Source: Eubacteriaceae bacterium
GTDB lineage: Bacteria > Bacillota > Clostridia > Lachnospirales > Lachnospiraceae
Direction: 5' to 3'
DNA length: 64,000 nt
NCBI GenBank assembly: GCA_902363805.1
Contig: CABJBF010000004.1
Coordinates: 215,216-279,215, forward strand
The translations under genes were made by a program, and so were the position numbers. How positions within the stretch are numbered: the first letter of the stretch is position 1; each line of letters opens with the position of its first letter. The notes under the pieces were generated by a model. That model saw nothing but the letters and a program-made list of their open reading frames with translations. It had not been told where the DNA came from and made no database searches. Below are positions 1 through 8,907 of the stretch, one piece after another.

Positions 1-561
1 ATGGGAGATGGAATAACACTTACATATATTTCATCTTTTGTTGCAGTAATGTTACAGGTTAGTGCATTGGCTACGATTTCATATGATAATTATCAGCATG
101 GAAACACTTTTTTAATGACATTACCGTTAAGAAGAAAAGATTATGTGATAGAAAAATATATTTTTTGCAGCATTATTGCATTTGTTGGAATAATTTTTTC
201 TTTAATCCTGGGTTTATTAGTTAAGATGAGAACAAATAATATGAAAATAGAAATAGCTGTCGGAATAGTTATTGCATTAGTATTTTTAATTTATTCGTTT
301 ATAGCAATTCCTCTGGAATTAAAGTTTGGAAATGAAGTAGGAAGGACAATACCATTTATTATAGGAGCGGTAATATTTTTAATTGCACAGATTTTAATAC
401 AGGTTAATGATAGTTTATTTGATTCAATTATGAATTGGTTAAATAAATTAGAAAATATAAGTGATATAACAGCTTTAATGATTGCGATTGCAGCATTTGT
501 GATTGCATTAACAATAACGATTCCAATTAGTATAAAAATCATTAATAAGAAAGAATTTTAA
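1..561 (+). CDS. ABC-2 type transporter permease, 3' part
   Basis: The visible 186 residues are a polytopic membrane protein with about five hydrophobic segments and a short basic loop (LPLRRKDYVIEKY) typical of ABC-2 permeases of the ABC2_membrane_5 kind. Members of that family are usually a little over 200 residues, so the reading frame probably begins upstream of the window and the ATG at base 1 may be internal. Such permeases pair with a separate ATPase, which would lie upstream and is not visible. The substrate cannot be inferred. The downstream T-box starts a new transcription unit. Confidence 0.6.
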   Translation: MGDGITLTYISSFVAVMLQVSALATISYDNYQHGNTFLMTLPLRRKDYVIEKYIFCSIIAFVGIIFSLILGLLVKMRTNNMKIEIAVGIVIALVFLIYSFIAIPLELKFGNEVGRTIPFIIGAVIFLIAQILIQVNDSLFDSIMNWLNKLENISDITALMIAIAAFVIALTITIPISIKIINKKEF

Positions 562-629
562 AAAAATATAAAATCAAACGGTTGAAATTTATTTTATTAA
601 GTGATACTATACTAAAAGATTAGATTAAT

Positions 630-893
630 AAAGGCTGTGAAGGAGAGGAGTAACTTTCGGAGAGTTTATAGAGAGAAGATGGTAGCTGGAAATCTTCAAT
701 GAACCGTTAGTGAAGCAGTTCCGGAGCTTTGAACCCAACGGCATTATTGCTTAGTAGGCTTCAACGGGTTCTCCCGTTACAGAGAGATGATGTGGATGTG
801 CATCAGCAGAGTGCAGAATAATAAGTTCTGAATATTAGGTGGTAACACGGAGTAATTCGCCCTAAACGTTTAACAACGTTTAGGGCTTTTTTT
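630..893 (+). promoter_or_regulatory. T-box leader, alanine-specific, controlling alaA
   Basis: This is a tRNA-sensing transcription-attenuation leader. Visible parts are the Stem I AGTA motif (about 649), the AGAGA box, a specifier region GTGAAGCAG with GCA (Ala) at 715-717 followed by a purine, the T-box motif AGGTGGTAACACGG at 837-850, and a terminator (arms 859-869 and 876-886, T-run 887-893). The bulge TGGT (840-843) would pair with an ACCA 3' end, which fits the A73 discriminator of tRNA-Ala. Uncharged tRNA-Ala should stabilise the antiterminator and allow alaA transcription. The specifier was assigned by alignment with the thrS leader in this window. Confidence 0.9.
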
Positions 894-968
894 ATGCATG
901 ACAAATTCATATTTATGAAAGTCCGTTTTAAAAGAAAACGAAATTTTGATTATCAGGAGGTAAATGAA

Positions 969-2186
969 ATGAGAACATTTGAGAAATCATCAAAATTAGA
1001 TTGTGTATGTTATGATATTAGAGGACCAATTATGGACGAAGCCCAGAGAATGAGTGAACAGGGAATTGATATTTTAAAATTAAATATTGGAAATCCTGCA
1101 CCATTTGGATTTAAGGCACCAAAAGAAATAGAAGAAGCAATTGGAAATAATGCTGCAATTACAGAGGGATATTCAGATTCAAAGGGACTTGTATCAGCAA
1201 GGGAAGCAATCCTTAAATATTGTCAAAGTAAGAATATGCCTAATGTAACAATTGATGATATTTATACAGGAAATGGTGTAAGCGAATTGATTACAATGTC
1301 AATGAATGGATTATTAAATTATGGAGATGAAGTTTTAGTGCCAATGCCTGATTATCCATTGTGGACTGCATCAGTTACTTTAGCAGGTGGTAAAGCAGTT
1401 CATTACAGATGTGATGACAAGCAAAACTGGTATCCTGACATTAAAGACATGGAAAGTAAAATCACTCCGAAGACAAAGGCAATTGTTGTTATAAATCCAA
1501 ATAATCCAACAGGTGCATTATATCCGACAGAAATATTAGAGCAGATAGTTGATTTGGCAAGAAAACATGAATTAATATTATTTGCTGATGAAATATATGA
1601 TAGACTTGTTATGGATGGAAAAGAGCATATAGCTCTTTCGTCATTGGCACCTGATTTATTAACTGTAAGTTTTAACGGATTATCCAAATCACATTTAATA
1701 GCAGGTTACAGATGTGGATGGATGGTCCTTTGTGGAGAAAAGAAACATGCAAAAGGCTACATAGAAGGAATTAAATTACTTTCAGCTATGCGTTTATGTT
1801 CAAATGTTCCTGCACAGTCATTAATTCCGGTAGCACTTGATAATTTGGAAAGCACAAAAGAATTACTTGTTCCGGGTGGAAGAATTTATGAACAGAGAGA
1901 AGTGATTTATAATGCTTTAAATGAAATAGATGGGCTTTCAGTAGTAAAACCTACAGCAGCATTTTATATGTTCCCTAAGCTTGATATTAAGAAATTTGGT
2001 ATTATAGATGATGAAAAATTTGTTCTTGATTTCCTCAAGGAAAAACATATTTTATTTACTCATGGTGGAGGATTCCATTGGGATCAACCGGATCATTTTA
2101 GAGTTGTATTTTTACCTGAAGTGTCTGTTTTATCGACAGCAGCAGACAGACTCAATGACTTCTTAAGCACATATCATCAGAATTAA
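969..2186 (+). CDS. alaA: Alanine-synthesising PLP aminotransferase (AlaA-type)
   Basis: This class I/II fold aminotransferase is expected to convert pyruvate and glutamate to alanine and 2-oxoglutarate in the cytoplasm. The 405-residue product matches E. coli AlaA (YfbQ) nearly end to end as I recall it, including EKSSKL, VCYDIRGP, KLNIGNPAPFGF, GNGVSEL, PDYPLWTA, INPNNPTGA, FADEIYD and the PLP lysine K240 in NGLSK. An in-frame ATG at 894 lies directly against the T-box terminator without a good ribosome site. The ATG at 969 has AGGAGG nine bases upstream and gives the family N-terminus, so I chose it. The alanine T-box in front supports alanine supply as the role. Confidence 0.93.
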   Translation: MRTFEKSSKLDCVCYDIRGPIMDEAQRMSEQGIDILKLNIGNPAPFGFKAPKEIEEAIGNNAAITEGYSDSKGLVSAREAILKYCQSKNMPNVTIDDIYTGNGVSELITMSMNGLLNYGDEVLVPMPDYPLWTASVTLAGGKAVHYRCDDKQNWYPDIKDMESKITPKTKAIVVINPNNPTGALYPTEILEQIVDLARKHELILFADEIYDRLVMDGKEHIALSSLAPDLLTVSFNGLSKSHLIAGYRCGWMVLCGEKKHAKGYIEGIKLLSAMRLCSNVPAQSLIPVALDNLESTKELLVPGGRIYEQREVIYNALNEIDGLSVVKPTAAFYMFPKLDIKKFGIIDDEKFVLDFLKEKHILFTHGGGFHWDQPDHFRVVFLPEVSVLSTAADRLNDFLSTYHQN

Positions 2187-2225
2187 AGTATTATAATGAA
2201 TTAATTTGAATATCGTGGTAAAATG

Positions 2226-2268
2226 AGACTAGGAATGTTCTTTGACTTGAAAGAAACTTTCCTAGTCT
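2226..2268 (+). terminator. Hairpin after alaA, possible terminator
   Basis: The arms GACTAGGAA (2227-2235) and TTCCTAGTC (2259-2267) pair perfectly. An inner GTTCTTT/AAAGAAAC stem lengthens the hairpin. No long T-run follows, so termination is only inferred from its position between alaA and the next gene. Confidence 0.4.
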
Positions 2269-2324
2269 TAAATATGCAGTAAAAAAGTCTGCATAAAAAG
2301 AAATATATAACGGAGGTTGCTAAA

Positions 2325-2837
2325 ATGAGTAATTTTAAAGAGATTACACCGGAAGAATATAAAGGAAACGTATTTAATGATATAGGAAAAAAATGGATGC
2401 TTATAACAGCTGCTAAGGATGGAAAAGTTAATACAATGACTGCTTCATGGGGCAATATGGGAGTTATGTGGGGAAAAGATATTGTATCAGTGTTTATAAG
2501 ACAGACAAGATTTACAAAAGAGTTTGTTGATAATGCAGACTGCTTTTCAATTTCATTCCTTGACCATGAAAAGTATGCAAAGGAACTTAGTTATTTAGGA
2601 ACAGTATCAGGAAGAGATGAAGATAAAATAAATAAAGCAAATCTTCATGTAGAATTTAGCGGAGATGTTCCTTATATAGAAGAAGCAGATGATGTTATGA
2701 TTTGTAAAAAGATGTTTAGACAGACTATGGAACCGGACGCTTTTATTGATAAAGAAGCATTAGAAAAATGGTATAGCGATAAGAATTATCATGACATGTA
2801 TATGGCATCAATAGAACATATATTAGAAAAAAAATAA
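2325..2837 (+). CDS. Flavin reductase-like FMN-binding protein
   Basis: The 170-residue protein has the split-barrel flavin reductase-like fold: KKWMLITAAKDGKVNTMTASWG near the N-terminus, the VSVFIRQTRFTKEF strand-helix, and SISFLD followed by a YLGTVSGRDEDK segment. Relatives bind FMN and act as flavin reductases or flavoredoxin-type electron carriers; the actual partner is unknown. The start has a GGAGG site eight bases upstream. It stands between alaA and the alarmone synthetase gene, with only 45 bases to the latter, so it may be co-transcribed with it. Confidence 0.8.
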   Translation: MSNFKEITPEEYKGNVFNDIGKKWMLITAAKDGKVNTMTASWGNMGVMWGKDIVSVFIRQTRFTKEFVDNADCFSISFLDHEKYAKELSYLGTVSGRDEDKINKANLHVEFSGDVPYIEEADDVMICKKMFRQTMEPDAFIDKEALEKWYSDKNYHDMYMASIEHILEKK

Positions 2838-2882
2838 TAAATGCAGGGTATTTTGTACCACATGCAAAAGAAAGGATAAGTA

Positions 2883-3581
2883 TTGAAAGTAGGGCATATT
2901 AGAGATTATTTCATCCGTGGAATACTAAAAACTGACACATTTCAGAAAGTGCATGAAAATATAATGCCAATGAATGAATTAATGGCATATTACAGATGTG
3001 CTATTATGGAGGTAGAAACTAAGTTTAAAGTACTGAATGAAGAATTTTCACTTCAGTATGACAGAAATCCAATTGAAACTATTAAATCAAGATTAAAATC
3101 AGCAGATGGTATTGTTGAAAAATTGAACAAAAAGAATTTACCATTTACTGTTGAGGCAATAGAAGAATATATTAAAGATGTAGCAGGTGTAAGAGTTATC
3201 TGTTCATTTGAAGAAGATATATATCTTTTAGCAGACTGCTTATTAAAGCAGGATGATATAGTTTTATTAGAGATGAAAGATTATTTCAAAAATCCTAAGG
3301 AAAATGGATATAGAAGTTTACATTTAATTGTAGAAGTACCGATTTTCCTAAAAGAGGGAAAGAAGTATATGAAGGTCGAAGTTCAGCTTAGAACTATCGC
3401 AATGGATTTTTGGGCTACGCTTGAACACAAACTAAGATATAAAAAGAACATAAAACCGGAAATACTAGAAGAATTATCACAGGAATTATATGACTGTGCA
3501 GAAATGACAGCAAAGCTGGATGCTAAGATGTCATTGATTAAGAACAGACTTTCACAGGAAAACGGAGAAGAAATCAGATGA
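2883..3581 (+). CDS. relQ: Small alarmone synthetase, RelA/SpoT-type synthetase domain
   Basis: The protein transfers pyrophosphate from ATP to GDP or GTP to make (p)ppGpp. It is 232 residues long, the size of RelQ/YjbM small synthetases, with no hydrolase, TGS or ACT domain. Seen motifs are [70 protein letters not shown] and a helical tail. The start is a TTG with AAGGA seven bases upstream. The first ATG further in (residue 28) would still leave the catalytic domain intact. It overlaps xthA by four bases (ATGA), so the two are translationally coupled. RelQ rather than RelP is a judgement from similarity. Confidence 0.88.
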   Translation: MKVGHIRDYFIRGILKTDTFQKVHENIMPMNELMAYYRCAIMEVETKFKVLNEEFSLQYDRNPIETIKSRLKSADGIVEKLNKKNLPFTVEAIEEYIKDVAGVRVICSFEEDIYLLADCLLKQDDIVLLEMKDYFKNPKENGYRSLHLIVEVPIFLKEGKKYMKVEVQLRTIAMDFWATLEHKLRYKKNIKPEILEELSQELYDCAEMTAKLDAKMSLIKNRLSQENGEEIR

Positions 3582-4336
3582 AAAAACTAATATCATGGAA
3601 TGTAAACGGATTAAGAGCCTGTCTTGGAAAGAATTTTATGGAATTTTTTGATTATGTAGATGCAGATATATTTTGTTTACAGGAAACAAAGATTCAGGAA
3701 GGACAGGTAGACTGGAATAAAGAAGGATATTATGCATATTGGAATTATGCAGAAAAGAAAGGATATTCAGGAACAGCAATCTTTTCAAAAGAAAAGCCTT
3801 TAAACGTTACTTATGGCATAGGCATTGAAGAACATGATAAAGAAGGAAGAGTAATTACATTAGAATTTGATAATTACTATATGGTTACAGTGTATACTCC
3901 AAATTCCCAAAATGGTCTTGCAAGACTTGAATATCGTATGAAATGGGAAGATGATTTTAGAAATTATCTTTTAAATTTAAAGAAAAGTAAGCCTGTTATA
4001 GTAACAGGAGATATGAATGTTGCACATAAAGAGATAGACCTTAAAAATCCTAAAACAAACAGAAAGAATGCAGGATTTACTGATGAAGAGAGACAGAAAA
4101 TGACGGAACTTTTAGAGGTAGGATTTATAGATACATTCAGATATTTTTATCCTGATACAGAAGGAATATATTCATGGTGGTCATATAGGTTTAAGGCAAG
4201 AGAAAAGAATGCAGGATGGCGTATAGATTATTTCCTTGTATCTGATGATTTAAAAGATAAATTAATTGATGCACATATTCATACTGAAATAATGGGCTCA
4301 GATCATTGCCCTGTTGAGTTAACAGTAGAGTTATAA
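3578..4336 (+). CDS. xthA: Exodeoxyribonuclease III (AP endonuclease)
   Basis: Mg-dependent AP endonuclease and 3'-5' exonuclease for base-excision repair. The 252 residues span the whole endonuclease/exonuclease/phosphatase fold: SWNVNGLR (N8), LQETKIQ (E36), [20 protein letters not shown], the [20 protein letters not shown] segment diagnostic of the ExoIII/ExoA family, and the terminal SDHCPV with the catalytic His. It overlaps the alarmone synthetase gene by four bases and is followed by a strong terminator, so it closes that transcription unit. Confidence 0.95.
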   Translation: MKKLISWNVNGLRACLGKNFMEFFDYVDADIFCLQETKIQEGQVDWNKEGYYAYWNYAEKKGYSGTAIFSKEKPLNVTYGIGIEEHDKEGRVITLEFDNYYMVTVYTPNSQNGLARLEYRMKWEDDFRNYLLNLKKSKPVIVTGDMNVAHKEIDLKNPKTNRKNAGFTDEERQKMTELLEVGFIDTFRYFYPDTEGIYSWWSYRFKAREKNAGWRIDYFLVSDDLKDKLIDAHIHTEIMGSDHCPVELTVEL

Positions 4337-4340
4337 AATA

Positions 4341-4386
4341 AAGGTTACAGATTATCATCTATAGTGATTAGTCTGTAACCTTTTTT
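4341..4386 (+). terminator. Rho-independent terminator after xthA
   Basis: The arms AAGGTTACAG (4341-4350) and CTGTAACC (4373-4380) are followed by TTTTTT. The hairpin lies between the convergent xthA gene and the minus-strand ABC operon. Confidence 0.85.
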
Positions 4387-4400
4387 AATAATAAGTTTAA

Positions 4401-5834
4401 TTAAACATTTCTTCTTGTAAATGCATCATGTGCAATAAACAGGAATAAGAAAATGTGTATTGCAATAACGCTAACTGAAAAAATAGGCGTCATACCAAAG
4501 AATGTAAATGAATTTTCAACAATGTTTGAGAATGACATATTTGCAAATATCGTGTAACGTACAAAGTCTAATGATAACATTTGTGCAATTGAAACAGCCA
4601 TATCTGAACCTAAGTAAATCATGATTGGAATTGCAATTGCTATAGCTGAATTCCTAAATAATGCTGATAACATAAATGCTATGATGGCAGTAATCATTAT
4701 TGCTCCAAATGTCATGAAGAAATTAGAGAGGATATGTAATAATCCTGAACTTGCAATAATGCTTCCGTTTTTAACTATTAACAGAGGTGTAGATAATTCT
4801 CCCGTACCAAACAAGATAATAGTGAGTAAAACAGATAATACATATGATAATAATGTTAAAACAAATCCATATGTTAAAAATGTAATAAATTTGCTCCAAA
4901 AGATTTTGTATCTTTTCACAGGTGTTATAAGTAAGAATTTAATTGTTCCATTAGAAAATTCAGATGAAACAGTGGTTCCGGCTAAAATAATCAAAATAAG
5001 AGCAATAATAATTGTAGCATTAATACATCTTTTTAAAGATAAAAATGCATTGCCTGTGTATATATATGGTTCATATGATGACATCTGAGAATCAGGGTTT
5101 TTATAAATAACTGAATCAGTATTATTTTCTAACTGATATTTTGCTATCAGATAATTTGATTCAGTAGTATTAAATTCTGTTTCGTCATATGAAGCACCAC
5201 TTTCTTTTGTTGAAAGTAAATCGGAATAGCTTATATCATATTGTGAAAAATTAGATATAAGACTGTATTTTTGAGTGTTTGAATCAGGATCTATATCATT
5301 TTTTAAATAGTTTTCATAAGTATCTTTTAATAATTTAGCACCGTCTTTTGTATGACCATCGTTGTTAATTGAATCGGCAGTTAACTGAATATAACTTTTC
5401 CAATCATTATCTTTAAGTGAAGAAACAATTGTATCACATAATTTTTGATAATGTTCACGGTCTTCATTTGAGTTGACTAAATCAGATGAACCATCTTTAT
5501 CAAATGAATTAATTGAACTTAAATATGAATAGTAATCGCTTAAAGCATTTGATTCCCAACGTGAATTGTCATATATATCTTGCATTGTATAATCAAGAGA
5601 TTTAGCAAGTTTTAATTCTTCTATATACGCATCGTCTCTATATTCATCAGTTTCAGTAGTTGCATATTGTAATTCCTGATCAATAGAAGAGTAATAAATA
5701 TCATCGTTATTATTACAGGAAAATTTTGTAAAAACTGAAATGCCAATTATAAATAATACAATGGCTGCAAGAAAGAAATAAGTGCTTTTTTTATGAAATA
5801 ATTTTGAATATTCGTTTTTGATTAAATTAAGCAA
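4401..5834 (-). CDS. ABC-2 transporter permease with large extracytoplasmic insert
   Basis: The 477-residue membrane subunit has one hydrophobic segment near residues 18-36, then about 225 polar residues (Asp, Ser and Tyr rich), then a block of about five membrane segments from residue 265 on. The block contains the ABC-2 feature SSEFSNGTIKFLLITPVKRYKI. The start is a TTG: AAAGGAGGT lies at the right distance inside the 3' end of the ATPase gene, and the frame overlaps that gene by eight bases. The polar insert is outside the membrane by the predicted topology. The substrate is unknown. Relatives include peptide or lantibiotic exporters and immunity transporters. Confidence 0.85.
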   Translation of the reverse strand: MLNLIKNEYSKLFHKKSTYFFLAAIVLFIIGISVFTKFSCNNNDDIYYSSIDQELQYATTETDEYRDDAYIEELKLAKSLDYTMQDIYDNSRWESNALSDYYSYLSSINSFDKDGSSDLVNSNEDREHYQKLCDTIVSSLKDNDWKSYIQLTADSINNDGHTKDGAKLLKDTYENYLKNDIDPDSNTQKYSLISNFSQYDISYSDLLSTKESGASYDETEFNTTESNYLIAKYQLENNTDSVIYKNPDSQMSSYEPYIYTGNAFLSLKRCINATIIIALILIILAGTTVSSEFSNGTIKFLLITPVKRYKIFWSKFITFLTYGFVLTLLSYVLSVLLTIILFGTGELSTPLLIVKNGSIIASSGLLHILSNFFMTFGAIMITAIIAFMLSALFRNSAIAIAIPIMIYLGSDMAVSIAQMLSLDFVRYTIFANMSFSNIVENSFTFFGMTPIFSVSVIAIHIFLFLFIAHDAFTRRNV

Positions 5835-6780
5835 TTTGGTTACCTCCTTTTACGTTAGTTATTTCCATAAAGGCATCTTCAAGTTTCTGGTTTTCAATAG
5901 GAATAATGGCGTAAATGCTGATTTTGTTTTTAACAAGTAAATCTGTAATTGTAGAAACAATGTCTTTAGATGAATCCCTGTTAATCTTTAATTCAAATGT
6001 AGTATCGCCTGTTATTGAATTTACAATATCAGGGTTATAGTCTGTAATGATAGTAATAGCAGAATTACTGTCTGATACTTCAAAGTTGTAAGTTACATCC
6101 TGACCTGATACAATATGAAGCATATTTTCCATCGTATCAACACTTAAAATATTTCCGTTTGACAAAATAGCTACTCTGTCGCACATTAATTCCATTTCGC
6201 TCATAAGATGACTTGATACTAAAACACAAACATCTTCTTTGTGAGCCATGTTTGTTAAAATATCACGTAACTGTTTAATTCCTGCAGGGTCAAGACCGTT
6301 GGTAGGCTCATCTAAAATTAACACTTTAGGATTGTGCAATAATGTAATAGCAAGTCCTAAACGCTGTCTCATACCTAGAGAATATTTGCCTACTTTTTCA
6401 TTTATACGATTTGATAAACCGACAAGCTCAATTACTTCGTTAACTCTTTCAATAGTTACTGACTTGTGTAAACGTGCATATTGTAAAATATTTTGCTTAC
6501 CGGTCATATATTTATAAAATTCAGGATTTTCAACGATAGCTCCGATATTTTCCATGGCAGCTTCAAAGTCATGCTCAAGACTTTTTCCGTTGATTAAAAT
6601 TTCACCATCATCTATATTGAGCAAACCTGTAATCATTTTAATTAAAGTTGTTTTACCGGCTCCGTTTGGACCAAGAAGGCCGAATACTTCACCTGTTTTT
6701 GTTTCAAATGATATTTTGTTTAAAACAGTTCTGGAACCAAATCTTTTTTCTATATTCTTAATTTCCAATGCTGTACTCAT
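5827..6780 (-). CDS. ABC transporter ATP-binding protein
   Basis: The 317-residue ATPase energises the neighbouring permease. Visible are Walker A GPNGAGKTT, the Q-loop region, a signature of the form YSLGMRQRLGL instead of LSGGQ, Walker B VLILDEPTNGLDP and the H-loop SSHL, then a roughly 100-residue C-terminal extension. The sequence type is that of BcrA/lantibiotic-export ATPases. A longer frame reaches 6828, but the ATG at 6780 has AAGGAGG at ideal spacing and gives MSTALEIKNIEKRFG, so I used it. It starts two bases after the stop of the upstream membrane protein gene. Confidence 0.92.
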   Translation of the reverse strand: MSTALEIKNIEKRFGSRTVLNKISFETKTGEVFGLLGPNGAGKTTLIKMITGLLNIDDGEILINGKSLEHDFEAAMENIGAIVENPEFYKYMTGKQNILQYARLHKSVTIERVNEVIELVGLSNRINEKVGKYSLGMRQRLGLAITLLHNPKVLILDEPTNGLDPAGIKQLRDILTNMAHKEDVCVLVSSHLMSEMELMCDRVAILSNGNILSVDTMENMLHIVSGQDVTYNFEVSDSNSAITIITDYNPDIVNSITGDTTFELKINRDSSKDIVSTITDLLVKNKISIYAIIPIENQKLEDAFMEITNVKGGNQIA

Positions 6781-6781
6781 G

Positions 6782-7453
6782 TTAATCCTCCTTATCGTCA
6801 AGTTTTGTGCAGTTTGAGTCTGTAACATAACTGTCCCAGGTACTTATTTTCCATTTGCCTGATTCATAAGTGTAGTAAATAGTACCTTCGCAAGTGCAGT
6901 TTACTTTATAATAATCATTAGTTGAGGCGTTGTTGGAATCTTGTGAATCTTCAGAACCATCATCGTAATAATCATTATTGTAATCGCTAAGTGTACAAAT
7001 AGTACCCGGTGTAAATACTGTAGATGTTTCTTTTCCAACGATATCTACTGTGTATTTTATATTTGCACTGGCAATTTTAGGACCGGCTTTTGAAATCTTA
7101 ACTGACTGAACTGAACCTGATGCATCTTTTATATCAAATAAAGAATTGTCAGCGTCAAGAGTGGAATCTAAAGTTGCTTTCATGCCTGAGATAGTAGAAC
7201 CACTTGATGAATAATGTTTATCTGTCCAATAATTATTTAACATGTCTGTAATAAGTTCGCGATGTTTATTTAAATCAACTGATTCAGAGTTTGTTTTTAA
7301 AACATCGTTTATATAATTTTCAGTTGTTTGTCTAATAGTATCTTTTTGAGTTGAGAATGTTATGTAATCGACAGAAACATAGATTACAAGAATAACAAGA
7401 CAAATAGCAGACAATATAATTCCACGATTTGTCTTCTTTAAAAATTTCTTCAT
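6782..7453 (-). CDS. Membrane-anchored protein of unknown function, first gene of ABC operon
   Basis: I do not recognise this 223-residue protein. It has a short basic N-terminus (MKKFLKKTNR), one membrane helix at about residues 12-32 and an extracytoplasmic domain. That domain has a helical membrane-proximal part, then beta-rich sequence, an acidic Asp/Ser-rich stretch near residue 160 (DYNNDYYDDGSEDSQDSNN), and a C-terminal segment ending GKWKISTWDSYVT. The ATG has TGGAGGT upstream. It is the promoter-proximal gene, directly ahead of the ATPase and permease, so an accessory or sensing role for the transporter is inferred from position only. Confidence 0.75.
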   Translation of the reverse strand: MKKFLKKTNRGIILSAICLVILVIYVSVDYITFSTQKDTIRQTTENYINDVLKTNSESVDLNKHRELITDMLNNYWTDKHYSSSGSTISGMKATLDSTLDADNSLFDIKDASGSVQSVKISKAGPKIASANIKYTVDIVGKETSTVFTPGTICTLSDYNNDYYDDGSEDSQDSNNASTNDYYKVNCTCEGTIYYTYESGKWKISTWDSYVTDSNCTKLDDKED

Positions 7454-7799
7454 AAAAAATAACCTCCAATTTGTTTTGTGAATTTATAATATCAAACTAA
7501 AAAATGTTTTTCATTTATAAAAAATTAAAATTGTCTTAAGATATGAGCATCAAAGTCAGGGAATATGACTTCGTCATTTATAAGTAACATATAATAACAA
7601 ATAATAAAAAATAATAAAAAATGATAGCGAATAATAAAATGTGTTTGAAAAAACATAAAAGTAATGTAAAATTAACTATATGAATGATAGGAAAGATTAA
7701 AAATATAGTTGGAAAAAGAAATTGTTTTATATATACTATTCCAACCAATATCAGTTAATCAAAGGTAGGAAACAATACATATTAAAAGGAGGAAAGTGA
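7454..7799. other. Divergent intergenic region
   Basis: These 346 bases separate the minus-strand ABC operon from the plus-strand oxidoreductase. The region is extremely AT-rich, with short degenerate iterations of AATAATAAAA around 7595-7640. I find one reasonable plus-strand promoter at 7645-7672 and no convincing ORF or structured RNA. A promoter for the minus operon must be here but I could not place it. Confidence 0.6.
7645..7672 (+). promoter_or_regulatory. Candidate promoter for the oxidoreductase gene
   Basis: TTGAAA (7645-7650) and TAAAAT (7667-7672) are spaced by 16 bases and lie about 130 bases upstream of the start codon. The AT-richness of the region makes chance matches likely. 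Confidence 0.4.
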
Positions 7800-8774
7800 A
7801 TGATAAATTTTGCAACGATAGGAACAAATTTTGTAGTTGATTGGTTTTTAGAGGCGGTAGAACAATGTGATAACTTATGCTATGTGGCAACATATTCAAG
7901 AGATAAGGAAAAAGGAGAAGCATTTAGCAAAAAGCATAATGGGAAAATGGTGTTTACGGATTTGAATAAGCTTGCTAAATGTGATGAAATTCATGCAGTA
8001 TATATTGCAAGCCCTAATAGCTTACATTATGAACAGGCTAAACTTTTGATTGAAAATGGAAAACATGTAATGATTGAAAAGACAATTACAAGCAATCAAA
8101 AAGAATTAGAAGAATTAATAAATTTGGCAATAAAGCATAATGTAGTAATAATGGAAGCAATGAGAAATGTAATTGACCCGGGATTTTTTGCTATAAAAGA
8201 AGCAATAGAACTTGTTAAGCCTGTTAGAAGAGTAAGCTTTCAATATTGTCAATATTCATCAAGATACGATAGATATAAGCAGGGAATATTTGAAAATGCA
8301 TTTCGTAAGGAATTTTCAAATGGAGCATTAACGGATATAGGTGTATATTGTGTGCATCCGCTTGTAAAATTATTTGGTATGCCACAGGAAATAATGGCAA
8401 TGGCACAAATATTACCTGATAGTATTGATGGACAGGGAACAATAATTGCAAAATATCCTGAAATGTTGGCAGAAGTATTGTATTCAAAGATAACAAATTC
8501 AAAGATACCTAGTCAGATTCAGGGAGAAAAAGGAGCAATTATTATTGAGGACATACCTAACCCGAGAAAAGTAAAAGTTATTTTTAACGATAATACGGAA
8601 AAGATAATTAAAGTGCCTGAATGTGAAAATAATCTTGTATTTGAAGCAAAAGAGTGGGCACGACTTATTGAAATTGGAAAATTTACAGACGAACATATTA
8701 AATATTCACATATGTGTGTTAAAGTTATGGATGAAGCAAGAAGGCAACAGGGGGTTGTATTTCCAGCAGATTAG
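7800..8774 (+). CDS. Gfo/Idh/MocA family oxidoreductase
   Basis: NAD(P)-dependent dehydrogenase-like protein of 324 residues. The N-terminal Rossmann domain opens with INFATIGTNFVVDWFLE. AVYIASPNSLHYEQA and GKHVMIEKTITSN follow, in which EKT replaces the usual EKP. The substrate-binding C-terminal half contains NGALTDIGVYCVHPLVKLFG, the usual catalytic-region motif. AAAGGAGG upstream supports the ATG. It is monocistronic, with a promoter candidate upstream and a terminator about 90 bases after it. The substrate cannot be named; sugars, inositols and trans-dihydrodiols are all used by family members. Confidence 0.88.
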   Translation: MINFATIGTNFVVDWFLEAVEQCDNLCYVATYSRDKEKGEAFSKKHNGKMVFTDLNKLAKCDEIHAVYIASPNSLHYEQAKLLIENGKHVMIEKTITSNQKELEELINLAIKHNVVIMEAMRNVIDPGFFAIKEAIELVKPVRRVSFQYCQYSSRYDRYKQGIFENAFRKEFSNGALTDIGVYCVHPLVKLFGMPQEIMAMAQILPDSIDGQGTIIAKYPEMLAEVLYSKITNSKIPSQIQGEKGAIIIEDIPNPRKVKVIFNDNTEKIIKVPECENNLVFEAKEWARLIEIGKFTDEHIKYSHMCVKVMDEARRQQGVVFPAD

Positions 8775-8838
8775 GGAAGGTAGCAAGTTCTAATTCAAAT
8801 GATGCAGCACAGGAATTTGTTGTAATTGGAATGAAATA
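8775..8838 (+). pseudogene. Possible 3' remnant of a decayed gene
   Basis: Directly after the oxidoreductase stop, one frame reads SSNSNDAAQEFVVIGMK and then a stop, with no start codon or upstream part. It looks like protein-coding composition and could be the last ~20 codons of a lost gene. It is short enough to be chance, and I cannot name a parent. Confidence 0.2.
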
Positions 8839-8861
8839 GTTATAATTAAATTTCAAATAAA

Positions 8862-8893
8862 AAATACACCTCATTTCGAGGTGTATTTTTATT
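8862..8893. terminator. Bidirectional terminator
   Basis: AAATACACCTC and GAGGTGTATTT pair around ATTTC. A T-run follows on the plus strand, and an A-run precedes for the minus strand. It ends the oxidoreductase transcript and may back up termination of tmRNA. Confidence 0.8.
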
Positions 8894-8907
8894 AAAAATT
8901 ATTGGAA

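Noticed and set aside
894..968. 25 extra codons at the alaA N-terminus
   Set aside because: The ATG sits against the terminator U-run with no ribosome site, and the residues are not family-like.
4621..5088. 155-codon open frame antisense to the ABC permease
   Set aside because: It mirrors the permease codons, has no ribosome site, and its protein looks like a reverse-frame translation of hydrophobic sequence.
7584..7640. AT-rich iterations that might be iterons or an origin
   Set aside because: The copies are irregular, no DnaA-box set or replication gene is near, and the composition matches other intergenic DNA here.
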